Positions 8,147-16,238 of a DNA stretch of 35,484 nt are shown piece by piece. Both the position numbers and the translations under genes were made by a program. Within the stretch, counting starts at the first letter, position 1. Every line of letters begins with the position of its first letter. The notes beneath the pieces are model-generated. The model was given only the letters and a program-made list of their open reading frames with translations. It ran no database searches and had not been told where the DNA came from. The DNA is from Deltaproteobacteria bacterium. Lineage in GTDB: Bacteria > Desulfobacterota > Desulfarculia > Adiutricales > Adiutricaceae. Location of the stretch: contig JAISFP010000493.1 of assembly GCA_031263525.1 (NCBI GenBank), positions 1 through 35,484 on the forward strand, in the 5' to 3' direction.

Positions 8147-9181
8147 TCACCCGCGTTCCGCTATCCTTTTTGCAGTTTCACTGGAAACCAACACATTCTT
8201 CACAATCGTGGGGACGCTGCCCGGCTTCCCCTTCGCCGGAACGAATCTGACAGAGACAGCGGATAACGGTGCCTTCTCGTGCGAAAGGATGCGAAGTTCC
8301 AGACAGCTTTCTTCATTCGCGGACAGCGGACAGGAGAGGAAATATTCCAGATTGCCCCCTGCCGCGTCTTTCCTGAGCTTTTCCAGCCGAACTGCCGCGC
8401 CTTCTTCGCTCTCCGCGCCATGAGTCCCAGCCGTTCTATCAGTTCCAGCTCTTTCTTCACTTCCGGCTGTTCCGGCGACACCGGCAATTCCTTCAATTAC
8501 ATCGGCACCCCCTGCACCTTCCGGAAGCGCGAAGCGCCTTGCGCCATGCCTCGCCCTCTCCAGCCAGACGCCTCCCTCATCCGAGTAAGGCCGGGAGGCC
8601 AGAGCAAGCGCGGGAACCGAGACGCCTGCCGCGAAGGCCAGCCACTGGAGCGCCCAGACGACCGCGAGCCATGCTCCGGACGGCGCCATCCCCATGAAAC
8701 TCCACGGGGGCCGGACACCCGCGAAGGCCAGGGTCACGAGCCCGCCCGGGTCCGCGGCAAGTGACGGGGCGCTGGCGAACGCAGCTACCGCCGCTCCCGC
8801 GAACCCGGCATCCGAGAGGGGGGGCCCTCCTCCGGGGAGGGCCCCGACCCAGCCGGCCAGCGACATCAGAAACCCGGCGGTTCCGCCGGCAACCGTCAGG
8901 GCCGCGGCGAGGAAAGGGGACCTGACGTGCGCGGCCGTCACGGACCACCCCGACAGAACCCCAGTCGCAACCCCGTAAGCCAGAGCCGCCAGGACGTTCA
9001 CGAAGACGAGCGGCACGAGCGCGGCCTCGGCCGCGTACAGGGGCGAGAGGAAGGCTGAGGAGGCGCAGGCCGCACCGGGTATCAGGAACAGGGCCTCGAT
9101 CCTGAAGCCGCCGGAGGGGCTGTAGACCCTGGCCACCCTCTCGCGGGCCAGTTCCAGCTCAGGTTTCGCGTCTGGCAACAT
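8147..9181 (-). CDS. membrane protein of unknown function
   Basis: 344 aa from ATG 9181 with a weak GAGAG ribosome-binding site. About 30 N-terminal soluble residues precede four or five hydrophobic segments (ALFLIPGAACASSAFL, ALVPLVFVNVLAALAYG, FLAAALTVAGGTAGFLM, AWLAVVWALQWLAFAAGV). After RPYSDEGGVWLERARH comes a cytoplasmic C-terminal region with an Ala/Gly/Glu linker (residues about 225-265) and a compact charged domain ending LVSSETAKRIAERG. The WSFMGMAPSGAWLAVVW pattern resembles WTLTW...LATLYMIWEP in the membrane protein at 9685-10293, so the two may be distant relatives. No function can be assigned. The 21-bp array follows its 3' end. Confidence 0.75.
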   Translation of the reverse strand: MLPDAKPELELARERVARVYSPSGGFRIEALFLIPGAACASSAFLSPLYAAEAALVPLVFVNVLAALAYGVATGVLSGWSVTAAHVRSPFLAAALTVAGGTAGFLMSLAGWVGALPGGGPPLSDAGFAGAAVAAFASAPSLAADPGGLVTLAFAGVRPPWSFMGMAPSGAWLAVVWALQWLAFAAGVSVPALALASRPYSDEGGVWLERARHGARRFALPEGAGGADVIEGIAGVAGTAGSEERAGTDRTAGTHGAESEEGAAVRLEKLRKDAAGGNLEYFLSCPLSANEESCLELRILSHEKAPLSAVSVRFVPAKGKPGSVPTIVKNVLVSSETAKRIAERG

Positions 9182-9684
9182 GTCTGACTCTCAAGACTGC
9201 ACCCGCCACCCGGCCCCTCCGGGTCATGCGCCGTCGGAGGCCATGTTCACACACGGGGGCCGGGGCGAAAGCGTGGACCGCGACTTCTCCCGAGTCAGGC
9301 ATGGAAAGCCCGGTCCCGGAATCTGACGGGGCTGATCATGCCGACTCCTGCCGCTGCAAAAGGGATGGTCCGATATTAAGTCGCGACAACGAAGGCTTCA
9401 GGGAGAGCCCTGCCAGGCTTCGCGGGTTTCCGGACGCCCAGCCCGGAAGGCCCGTGATTCCCGAGACTGCGAATCCTGGAGGACATGTGGCCCTGAATGC
9501 CGCAAGGGCAAGGGGTCCTGAATGCTGCGAGGAAAGGGAACCTGAAGGGTACGAGGATGTGAATGGCTGAGGCCAGAATGACAGAGGGACGGAAAGCGCG
9601 GGCCCCCCCGGAACCCCGGACAGGTCCGGGACAGGGCGGCGTCCCCGGTTACTGGCCCGGATTCCGGCGGCAAGGCGCCGCTCG
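9182..9684. other. gene-free spacer with short degenerate repeats
   Basis: High-G+C spacer between two minus-strand membrane protein genes. Imperfect copies of cctgaatgc.gc.agg recur near 9490, 9517 and 9538. No gene, terminator or convincing promoter is visible. Confidence 0.45.
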
Positions 9685-10293
9685 CTAGCTCGGACGGCGG
9701 GCCTTCGCCTCGCGGAAGACGGCGAGGAAGACTATCAGGGTCAGGAAGATTGGCTCCCAGATCATGTACAGCGTGGCCAGGTTGAAGCCAACCTTCGGGG
9801 GCTCGGGGCCCCAGGTCAGCGTCCACAGGCCGGACTCGCAGGTCCTCTTGACGAAGTCCAGGAGCTCCTGTGGGGACAGGACCAGCCCCCTCCAGGCCCC
9901 GTGATCCGTCATGATCCCCTTCCATGCGTGGTTGTCAACCAGGAGGCTCAGGACGCTCACGACGCCGGGGAACTCGTGGCCGGGATAGGCCGCGCTGAGG
10001 AAGCTCCACATGCACAGGTACGCGTAGTACCCGGCCCAGGCACCGGCGAGAGACAGGACGGCGGCCCCGAACGGGAACGAGCGGAGCGAGGCGCTCGAAT
10101 GCACGGACGCCGTGGGGGCGGCGCAGTTAAGAGCCACGTAGAGGACCAGGAAGAGCAGCTTCACCCAGATGACCTTCACGAACGTGACGGACACCGCGTA
10201 GGGGTACGCCACCAGGACGGACTCCGCCGCCGTGGCGAGGAGAAGGAGCGGCCAGGCCAAGACCTTCCCCACGAAGCCTTCCCGTCTGGCCAT
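9685..10293 (-). CDS. membrane protein of unknown function, paired with the HD-domain gene
   Basis: 202 aa from ATG 10293, with GGGAGGGGG about 9 bases upstream. Hydrophobic segments occur at about residues 10-35 (WPLLLLATAAESVLVAYPY), 37-57 (FVKVIWVKLLFLVLYVAL), 75-100 (AAVLSLAGAWAGYYAYLCMW) and 170-192 (ATLYMIWEPIFLTLIVFLAV), with a periplasmic or cytoplasmic loop of about 60 residues between the third and fourth. It starts 29 bases after the HD-domain gene stop, so the two are probably cotranscribed. I do not recognise a named family. The last segment resembles the corresponding region of the 8147-9181 protein. Confidence 0.75.
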   Translation of the reverse strand: MARREGFVGKVLAWPLLLLATAAESVLVAYPYAVSVTFVKVIWVKLLFLVLYVALNCAAPTASVHSSASLRSFPFGAAVLSLAGAWAGYYAYLCMWSFLSAAYPGHEFPGVVSVLSLLVDNHAWKGIMTDHGAWRGLVLSPQELLDFVKRTCESGLWTLTWGPEPPKVGFNLATLYMIWEPIFLTLIVFLAVFREAKARRPS

Positions 10294-10322
10294 CCGGACG
10301 CCCCCTCCCGGCCGCCCGCGGC

Positions 10323-10883
10323 CTAGCCCTGCTTCTCTATGGAGCGCATGGCCTCGATGGTCTTGGAGATGAGGCTGTCCAGCTCCCAGCCCAGCATGTC
10401 GCAGCCCCTCTGTATGACCTCCCTGGAACAGCCGGCGGCGAAGTTCAGCGTCTTGAACTTCTTCCTGACTGACTTCAGCTCCAGATCCTGGACGCTCTTG
10501 GAGGGGCGCATCAGGGCGGAGGCCCAGATGAGACCGGTCAGCTCGTCCACGGCGTAGAGGACCTTCTCCATCAGGTGCTCCGGCTTCACGTCCACGGTGA
10601 GCCCGTAGCCGTGGCTCACCACGCTCCGTATCACGTCCTCGCCCACCCCCCCCTCGCGCAGGAGCTCCGGGGCCTTCAGACAGTGCTGGTCGGGGTAGAG
10701 CTCAAAGTCCACGTCGTGGAGAAGGCCGACCACGCCCCAGTATTCCCGGTCTGCGGAATGGCCCAGGTCGTCCGCGAACCACTTCATCACGCCCTCCACG
10801 GTCTCGGCGTGGCGGAGGTGGAACTCCTCCTTGTTGTGTTTCGTCAGTATCTCCCAGGCCTTGTCCCTGCTGACAGTTTCCAT
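10323..10883 (-). CDS. HD-domain metal-dependent phosphohydrolase family protein
   Basis: 186 aa from ATG 10883 with AGGTGA five bases upstream. Metal ligands of the HD superfamily are visible: H25 in FHLRHAETVEGVM, the H56-D57 doublet in VGLLHDVDFELYPDQH, and a later conserved histidine in VVSHGYGLTV. The C-terminal half (AVDELTGLIWASALMRPSK, then KSVRKKFKTLNFAAGCSR) matches the usual layout of small predicted HD hydrolases that act on phosphate esters or nucleotides. The true substrate is unknown. First gene of a probable two-gene unit, with a promoter-like sequence at 10987-11015. Confidence 0.85.
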   Translation of the reverse strand: METVSRDKAWEILTKHNKEEFHLRHAETVEGVMKWFADDLGHSADREYWGVVGLLHDVDFELYPDQHCLKAPELLREGGVGEDVIRSVVSHGYGLTVDVKPEHLMEKVLYAVDELTGLIWASALMRPSKSVQDLELKSVRKKFKTLNFAAGCSREVIQRGCDMLGWELDSLISKTIEAMRSIEKQG

Positions 10884-10986
10884 GATTCACCTGGCACGCG
10901 TGCGAACGGCACGGCAAAACGCGCGGCCCTGCCGGCGGCGTTGAGCCGCCGCAGAGCGAAAGCGCATAAGTTATCCCGCTCGGGGC

Positions 10987-11015
10987 ATTCTAGCGGAAAG
11001 ACCGGATCGCCGCAA
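10987..11015 (-). promoter_or_regulatory. sigma70-type promoter of the HD-domain operon
   Basis: Minus-strand TTGCGG (11010-11015), 17-base spacer, TAGAAT (10987-10992), about 100 bases before the HD gene start. The -10 box matches consensus at five of six positions. Confidence 0.5.
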
Positions 11016-11228
11016 CACGGCCTGACAAGGCATCCAGGGCCCGGGCAAACGCGTCACGTGAGTCGGCGGTCGGCGCAAGCGTCCTGCCGACGAGCCGAGA
11101 GACTGCACCCCATCGTCCGCCCTCCCCTTCAGGAACGTCCCGGCCCGTCCTGCCCCGGACGCCGTTCCCGCTGGCTGACCTCCGTCACGACAGACATTCC
11201 TGTCCCGTGCCGCGCCAGAGCCCGCGCA

Positions 11229-11957
11229 AGAACCTGAAGCCCCCCCCCAGTGCGGTCAGGCGCCAAGCTAGCCGAGCCGCCTCCAGCCGGGCACCCCGGC
11301 AGTCCTGTCAGTCGCCAAGCTGCCCGAGCCGCCTCCAGCCGGGCACCCCGGCAGTCCTGTCAGGCGCCAAGCTGCCCGAGCCGCCTCCAGCCGGGCACCC
11401 CGGCAGTCTCAACAGGAGCCAACCTGCCCGAGCCGCCTCCAGCCGGGCACCCCGGCAGTCCTGTCAGGCACCAACCTGTCCGAGCCGCCTCACGCTCGGC
11501 ACCCCGGCAGTCTCATCAGGCGCCAACCTGCCCGAGCCGCCTCCAGCCGGGCACCCCGGCAGTCTCATCAGGAGCCAACCTGCCCGAGCCGCCTCCAGCC
11601 GGGCACCCCGGCAGTCCTGTCAGGCGCCAACCTGCCCGAGCCGCCTCCAGCCGGGCACCCCGGCAGTCCTGTCAGGAACCAAGCTGCCCGAGTTGCCTCC
11701 AGCCGGGCACCCCGGCAGTCCTGTCAGGCGCCAACCTGCCCGAGCCGTCTCCAGCCGGGCACCCCGGCAGTCCTGTCAGGCGCCAACCTGTCCGAGCCGC
11801 CTCCAGCCGGGCACCCCGGCAGTCCTGTCAGGCACCAACCTGCCCGAGCCGCATCACGCTCGGCACCCCGGCAGTCTCATCAGGCACCAACCTGCCCGAG
11901 CCGCCTCCAGCCGGGTACCCCGGCAGTCCTGTCAGCCACCAACCTCTCCGAACTGCT
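11229..11957. repeat. 52-bp tandem repeat array, 13 full units
   Basis: Units begin with ctccagccgggcaccccggc at 11281, 11333, 11385, 11437, 11489, 11541, 11593, 11645, 11697, 11749, 11801, 11853 and 11905, exactly 52 bp apart. A partial unit precedes the first. Each has a GCCGGG-CAC-CCCGGC hairpin; units at 11489 and 11853 share a variant (tcacgctcggc). The rest of the unit reads agtcctgtcaggcgccaacc then tgcccgagccgc. Fifty-two is not a multiple of three and there are no unique spacers, so it is neither a protein repeat nor a CRISPR array. Confidence 0.95.
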
Positions 11958-12021
11958 GCCAACCGGTCATCGCCGGGCCCCTGGCAAGCCATCCAAGGGC
12001 AAGCCGGAATCGGCAGTCCCA

Positions 12022-13449
12022 TCAGTCCCACTCGTCGCTGAAGGGAGCGTCCTTGCCGGAGGGAGAGCGACCTGCAGAACCGGTGCCTTGAGATGCCGAC
12101 CTCCCTGCCCTCTTCGGCACCTTCCCGCCAGATCCGGCCGTCCTTGCGAGTCTCTCAAGGGCCATGCTGCCGGGACGGGCGGCCAAATGAGTCACGCCCG
12201 TGGCCGTGCCTCGCGACGAGCCAGAGGCTGCAGCGACCTCCGCGCGAGGACCGCAGGGACGACTGGGCTTGCCCGCCCCGGAAGCCCCGGGGGCATTGCC
12301 CGCCCCGGAAGCCCCGTGCGCCTTTTCCGCCATGCCAGTCTTGGGAGCCTTGGAAGCCTTGTCCGCCTTGCCAGCCATGGTAGCATTGGGGGCCTTGACA
12401 GCGACGGGGGCCGTGTCCGCCATGCCAGTCTTGGGAGCCTTGGGGGCCTTGTCCGCCTTGCCAGTCTTGGCAGCATTGGGGGCCTTGGCAACCTTGGGGA
12501 CCTTGGTCGCCTTTGAGCCCCTGACGTCCCCGGCCTCCCTGGAAATACCGTGATCCTTGTCCTCCCAGACGGCCACGGTGTCCTTGGCCACCCTGGCCAC
12601 CTTGGATGCTTTGGAACCTTTGGGAACCTTGGTGCCCTTGGCTATCTTGTCCGCCCTGGCGGTCCCCGGGGAATTGTCCGCCCCGCTGGCCCTGGCAGAA
12701 GTCCCGGCCTTGTCCGGCTGCCCCTCCTTGCCCGCCTTCCGGGCAGGGCCTGCGGAGGCATTCGCGGGAGAGATCCCCCCAAGCCTCGCCCCCGGAGCCA
12801 TCCCGGCCGCCAGGGCCGGCAGGTAGGTCTCCCTCAGGTATCTCTGGCTGACGAGCTCGGACATGAGCCGCTTCTGAATCTTGCCATAGATCTTTGGCAT
12901 CCGGGGGCGCCCGGCCCGCAGGTCCAGGGCCGGCTTGACGGTCCTCACGGCACCCGTGCCCGGACCCGAGAACCACAGCGGCTCGGCTATGCCCTCCTGG
13001 GGGAGGGTGACGGCAATGACCCCGCTGCGTCCGGTCCGGTCGAGCTCCCCCACTGCGGACAGGACCTTGTGCATGTCGAGAAAGTCAGGGACCGCGAACA
13101 GGAACCTGTCCGGCAGAAAGTCTGCCGACATGCTGCTTCTCCTGTACTTGCGCTTCTTGAAGTCTCGCTTGAGATCGGAGAGCGAGACCTTCACCTCCAC
13201 CTCGGTCACCAGGCCTTCCGAGTCGATCAGGGCCACGTCAGGGAAGTTGAAGCCCGCCCCCGTGGAGGGAAGCTCAGTGCAGAAGACCTTCGCCCCGGCC
13301 TTGAAGGCATAGTGGGCAAGCACGCACGTCTTCATGCGCGAGGAGAGCAGCACCCTGGCCTCGCCTTTGGGCGCAAGCGGCCGCACCCGCGCGATGCCCG
13401 TCCTGCGCAGCCTCACGTCTTTTCGGGATCGCGCGGAGCCCAGCTCCAC
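12022..13449 (-). CDS. MmcB-like PD-(D/E)xK-fold protein with a Lys/Ala-rich (histone H1-like) tail
   Basis: 475 aa. GTG 13449 has GGAGGGG about six bases upstream and overlaps the preceding gene by 37 bases; ATG 13335 is the alternative. Residues about 39-185 form a nuclease-like fold: FNFPDVALID (D71), VTEVEVKVSLSDLKRDF (E85-x-K87), FLPDRFLFAVPDF, and GVIAVTLPQ. These resemble the MmcB family, DNA-repair-associated proteins of the PD-(D/E)xK superfamily. A helix RLMSELVSQRYLRETY follows. Residues about 230-475 are disordered, rich in Lys, Ala, Pro, Gly and Ser, and include a 30-residue (90-bp) duplication around KAPKTGMA. Such a tail suggests nonspecific DNA binding. The family call is by motif only. 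The second gene of a two-gene unit with its paralog at 13413-14849. Confidence 0.75.
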   Translation of the reverse strand: MELGSARSRKDVRLRRTGIARVRPLAPKGEARVLLSSRMKTCVLAHYAFKAGAKVFCTELPSTGAGFNFPDVALIDSEGLVTEVEVKVSLSDLKRDFKKRKYRRSSMSADFLPDRFLFAVPDFLDMHKVLSAVGELDRTGRSGVIAVTLPQEGIAEPLWFSGPGTGAVRTVKPALDLRAGRPRMPKIYGKIQKRLMSELVSQRYLRETYLPALAAGMAPGARLGGISPANASAGPARKAGKEGQPDKAGTSARASGADNSPGTARADKIAKGTKVPKGSKASKVARVAKDTVAVWEDKDHGISREAGDVRGSKATKVPKVAKAPNAAKTGKADKAPKAPKTGMADTAPVAVKAPNATMAGKADKASKAPKTGMAEKAHGASGAGNAPGASGAGKPSRPCGPRAEVAAASGSSRGTATGVTHLAARPGSMALERLARTAGSGGKVPKRAGRSASQGTGSAGRSPSGKDAPFSDEWD

Positions 13450-14849
13450 CCGTCCCCCTCCCGCACCAGACGTTCGCCCCTGCGCCTGCCGGCGGAGTCA
13501 GCGGCGGCATCCGGAACCGACGGGCCCGGTTCGGCCTCCGTAATGCCATGGTCGGAATCCTTCAGCCTTTCGGAGACAGCCATCTTGTCTTTTGCTGAAT
13601 CCTTCAGGATTTTGGAAGCGACCTCCTTGTAAGAGTCAGAATTTGTCGGCATTATGGAAGAAATATCATCTGCAGTGTCCAAACTGCTTGCCATTGCTGA
13701 AGCAGTCATCACGTCAGGCTTAGAAACATCGCCGTTGTGTGAATCTTTCAATATGTCAGCACCGTAATGCACAGTCTTTTCAGACATAGTTTGTGCATTA
13801 GAGGTTGATTGTCGGGACATATCGGAAACTGCCGTCTCTGAAGCGTTGAGAGATATGGCCAAGTCAGAACATATTTTATTTTTAGACGATTTATCGTTGT
13901 CTCTTCCGGACACGGCCCCCTTGCCTCTTCTGGACTTATCCGAACTGTCAACCATGAAATCCGTGACCCTGTCGGAGCTATTCTCACAATCAGCACATGA
14001 GTCTCTCACAATTAAGGCATCATTCTTATTGGTAATGCATGAATCCTTGGTATTAAGAGATATATTAGATCCGCCAGGTGCTGCATTCTCTCCTGAACTG
14101 ACCGTGTCGGCTCTTCCATCAGACGGGCTTCCCTCAGACTGGCTTCCCTCAGACGGGCTTCCCTCAGACTGGCTTACCGCTGACGAGATTTCCTCACTCA
14201 ACCCAGACACAGACTCAGCAAGGCCGGAAGGTGGAACGTCTGACGCGCCTGTCTCCTCGCCCCTGCTGACAAGGACAGAGTGCGGCCTGCCGCCCCGGAA
14301 ATTCTCCGTCATGTGCCTCTGGCTGACGAGCTCCTCCAGCAGGCGCACCTCCATGCAGCGGCGGATCTGCGGCGTGTCCAGCCGGAGATCGTTCAAGACG
14401 CCAGCGCGCTTGACTATCCTGACCTCGCCACCGCCTTTCTCGAGGAACCACAGGGGTTCCCCGGGGTTGCGCTTGAGCTTTTCGGGGAGGGTCAGGGACA
14501 TCACCCCGTACTTGCCGGAACCGTCCAGTTCCTTCACGACCGCCGCCCCGGAAACGGCAAAGGATACCGGGACGGCGTAAAAGAACTTGTTCGGCACGAA
14601 TCCTGCCATCCCCGGTTGGGGCTGTCGGTATATTCCGTGCTTGCCAGTTAGAAAATCGCGCCGTATCTCGTCAGGCGTAACTGCCACCTCGACCTCGATC
14701 AGCAGGCCGTTCTTGTCTATGACAGCCACGTCGCAGACAAGCCCCCCCGATCCTGGCACGAACAGGCCGGTGCAGAAGAGCTGGGCCCTGGCCTTGAACC
14801 TGTAGTAGGCGAGGACGCAGGTCCTGAGCTGAGCTGAAAGTTCTTGCAG
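13413..14849 (-). CDS. paralog of the MmcB-like protein, catalytic lysine lost, Ser/Asp-rich tail
   Basis: The domain aligns with the downstream paralog: AYYRFKARAQLFCTG against AHYAFKAGAKVFCTE, CDVAVIDKNGLLIEVEVAV against PDVALIDSEGLVTEVEVKV, NKFFYAVPVSF against DRFLFAVPDF, and RLLEELVSQRHMTENF against RLMSELVSQRYLRETY. The lysine of E-x-K is alanine here. Homology extends upstream of the first GTG (14759) with no ATG, GTG or TTG in frame before the stop near 14912. I propose CTG at 14847-14849, preceded by AAAGGGGG (478 aa). A frameshift in the G-run near 14860 is the alternative. The tail of about 290 residues is rich in Ser, Asp and Glu and includes a 5-aa (15-bp) repeat, SEGSP/SEGSQ. Its DNA (13560-14060) is far richer in A+T than the domain, yet stays open. 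Confidence 0.65.
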   Translation of the reverse strand: MQELSAQLRTCVLAYYRFKARAQLFCTGLFVPGSGGLVCDVAVIDKNGLLIEVEVAVTPDEIRRDFLTGKHGIYRQPQPGMAGFVPNKFFYAVPVSFAVSGAAVVKELDGSGKYGVMSLTLPEKLKRNPGEPLWFLEKGGGEVRIVKRAGVLNDLRLDTPQIRRCMEVRLLEELVSQRHMTENFRGGRPHSVLVSRGEETGASDVPPSGLAESVSGLSEEISSAVSQSEGSPSEGSQSEGSPSDGRADTVSSGENAAPGGSNISLNTKDSCITNKNDALIVRDSCADCENSSDRVTDFMVDSSDKSRRGKGAVSGRDNDKSSKNKICSDLAISLNASETAVSDMSRQSTSNAQTMSEKTVHYGADILKDSHNGDVSKPDVMTASAMASSLDTADDISSIMPTNSDSYKEVASKILKDSAKDKMAVSERLKDSDHGITEAEPGPSVPDAAADSAGRRRGERLVREGDGWSWAPRDPEKT

Positions 14850-14898
14850 GCAGGCCCCCTTTCCCGCGGCAGAGCGGCAACGCGCTAGTCGGCAGGCT

Positions 14899-14928
14899 AT
14901 TTTAGATCATAGATCGGTCGGACCGCAA
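14899..14928 (-). promoter_or_regulatory. promoter of the MmcB-like gene pair
   Basis: Minus-strand TTGCGG (14923-14928), 18-base spacer, TAAAAT (14899-14904). Transcription would start near 14892, about 40 bases before the proposed CTG start, leaving no room for a conventional start codon farther upstream. Confidence 0.5.
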
Positions 14929-15084
14929 CAGCATCGCCGTTCCCTTTCCTTAAAGGCCATGAAACTCATGCCTGAGCCGTTCCCGTTGCCGGAAAAGCTA
15001 TCCGGGCGTCCGCTTCCAGCGGGTGACAGTAACGGCTCCGGGCAGACCTGTGCCTGACGGAAGGGAGTACACCCCTCAACCGAC

Positions 15085-15157
15085 GATTCCGGAAAGCCAT
15101 GGCGATTCCGGAAAGAAGTGACAATTCCTGAAGCAGTGACTATTCTGAAAAGCCGAG
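15085..15157. repeat. 19-bp degenerate tandem repeat
   Basis: Four successive units of the form gattccggaaag.agtgac start at 15085, 15104, 15123 and 15141. The first two are the closest and the last two diverge. It sits at the edge of the AT-rich island. Confidence 0.6.
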
Positions 15158-15169
15158 AGAGACTATTGT

Positions 15170-15990
15170 GACATCCTCAAAATTCGTTTGCTGGTCCTAG
15201 ATCAAAAAATTAAATTATCTATTAAATAATTAAAAATTATTTGCAAAGATATCATGCAGATATTCCTTTGCATTTTATGTAATAAATATATCATCATAAT
15301 TATTCTCAAATAATTAAAAGAGATAATTTATCTGATTATCATATATAATATTGATATAATTAATATTTAAGATATCTGCTCAATTTCTTTAAATACTAAA
15401 TAAACTGCCATATAATACCTGTTCATGATTCTATCACTTTATCGTTAATCAAAGCCGTAATTAACCAGCACATTAGAAAATGACATAAATATCTGTCAGC
15501 ACGTTAGTCACACAAGTCTCGTTATCAGTTCTTAGATACAAGACATTTCTGTAATGGATATACTGGGTTATTACTACAAATTAATTATAATATTGAATAA
15601 TATATTTCAGAAAAACAGTAAATATACTCTGCCTAAATAATAATGTATAAATTTAAATATATTTAATAATTATTTTAAAATATCAATACATGTCAAGCAT
15701 AAACGACATTGTGATAAAAAAATTTTAAAATAATCTGCTTCTTGAAAATATTATTTGCTAATTAAAATTTTATAATTAGATAGATAAATAAGGGGATTTA
15801 TATGATGGCATATTTTAAAACATTGATATTGTATAAAATGGAAATTGAAATATTTATCCAAAATGTTTGGAACTTCTAAAATCGAAAATTATCTGAAGAA
15901 ATTTTTAAAAACTAGTGCTATCTCCATTCAAAGGGAAATGCGTACAGCCAATAGAGAATTTACGTTGCCGTTCCTCACAAATATTGCCGT
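15170..15990. other. AT-rich island without genes
   Basis: About 800 bases that are strongly A+T-rich in a G+C-rich chromosome, full of short ta/at runs (for example ttgatataattaatatttaa). No reading frame with a ribosome-binding site, tRNA or clear hairpin is seen. It lies between the MmcB-like pair and the helix-turn-helix gene, both read away to the left or into it. Possible roles include a protein-binding region, a promoter-dense region or a scar of transferred DNA; none can be shown from sequence. Confidence 0.5.
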
Positions 15991-16012
15991 TACGCGGGAG
16001 AAATCTGGAGGA

Positions 16013-16150
16013 CTAGGCCTTGGGCGGCTTCGTCGAGGGCTTGGTCCTGTGACTGGCTGATGGCACATCCGAAGCCCCGGCGGCCTTCGAGGCGGAACCG
16101 GCGGCCTTGGATCCGACCGCCTTCGAGGTGGACCCGGCCCGAGTTTGACA
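16013..16150 (-). pseudogene. remnant 3' end of a gene with a Lys/Ala/Ser-rich tail
   Basis: Read on the minus strand, about 45 codons end at TAG (16013-16015) and encode a low-complexity basic tail (TSKAVGSKAAGSASKAAG, then RTKPSTKPPKA). G+C is high here, unlike the adjacent AT-rich island, and the composition matches the tails of the MmcB-like protein and the helix-turn-helix protein. No domain or start is attached. A solo transposon-like end lies at 16164-16177, so the gene body may have been removed at that junction. Confidence 0.45.
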
Positions 16151-16163
16151 AAAATTCCAATTT

Positions 16164-16177
16164 CCTGAACAGTTACA
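16164..16177. mobile_element. solo end identical to the terminus of the 20306-20509 element
   Basis: cctgaacagttaca matches the outermost 14 bases of the inverted repeats at 20306-20327 and 20488-20509. No partner end in inverted orientation is visible nearby, so this is a decayed or deleted element. Confidence 0.45.
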
Positions 16178-16238
16178 AATTACGGAGGCTAAGGGAGCGC
16201 TCCAGCCCCACCAGGCAGACTGCAGGGACTCGGGCTCC

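Noticed and set aside
11229-11957. CRISPR array
   Set aside because: All 52 bases of each unit repeat, so there are no unique spacers, and no cas genes are present.
15845-16060. Small plus-strand reading frame at the edge of the AT island
   Set aside because: It has no ribosome-binding site, and its 3' half is antisense to the Lys/Ala-rich tail remnant.
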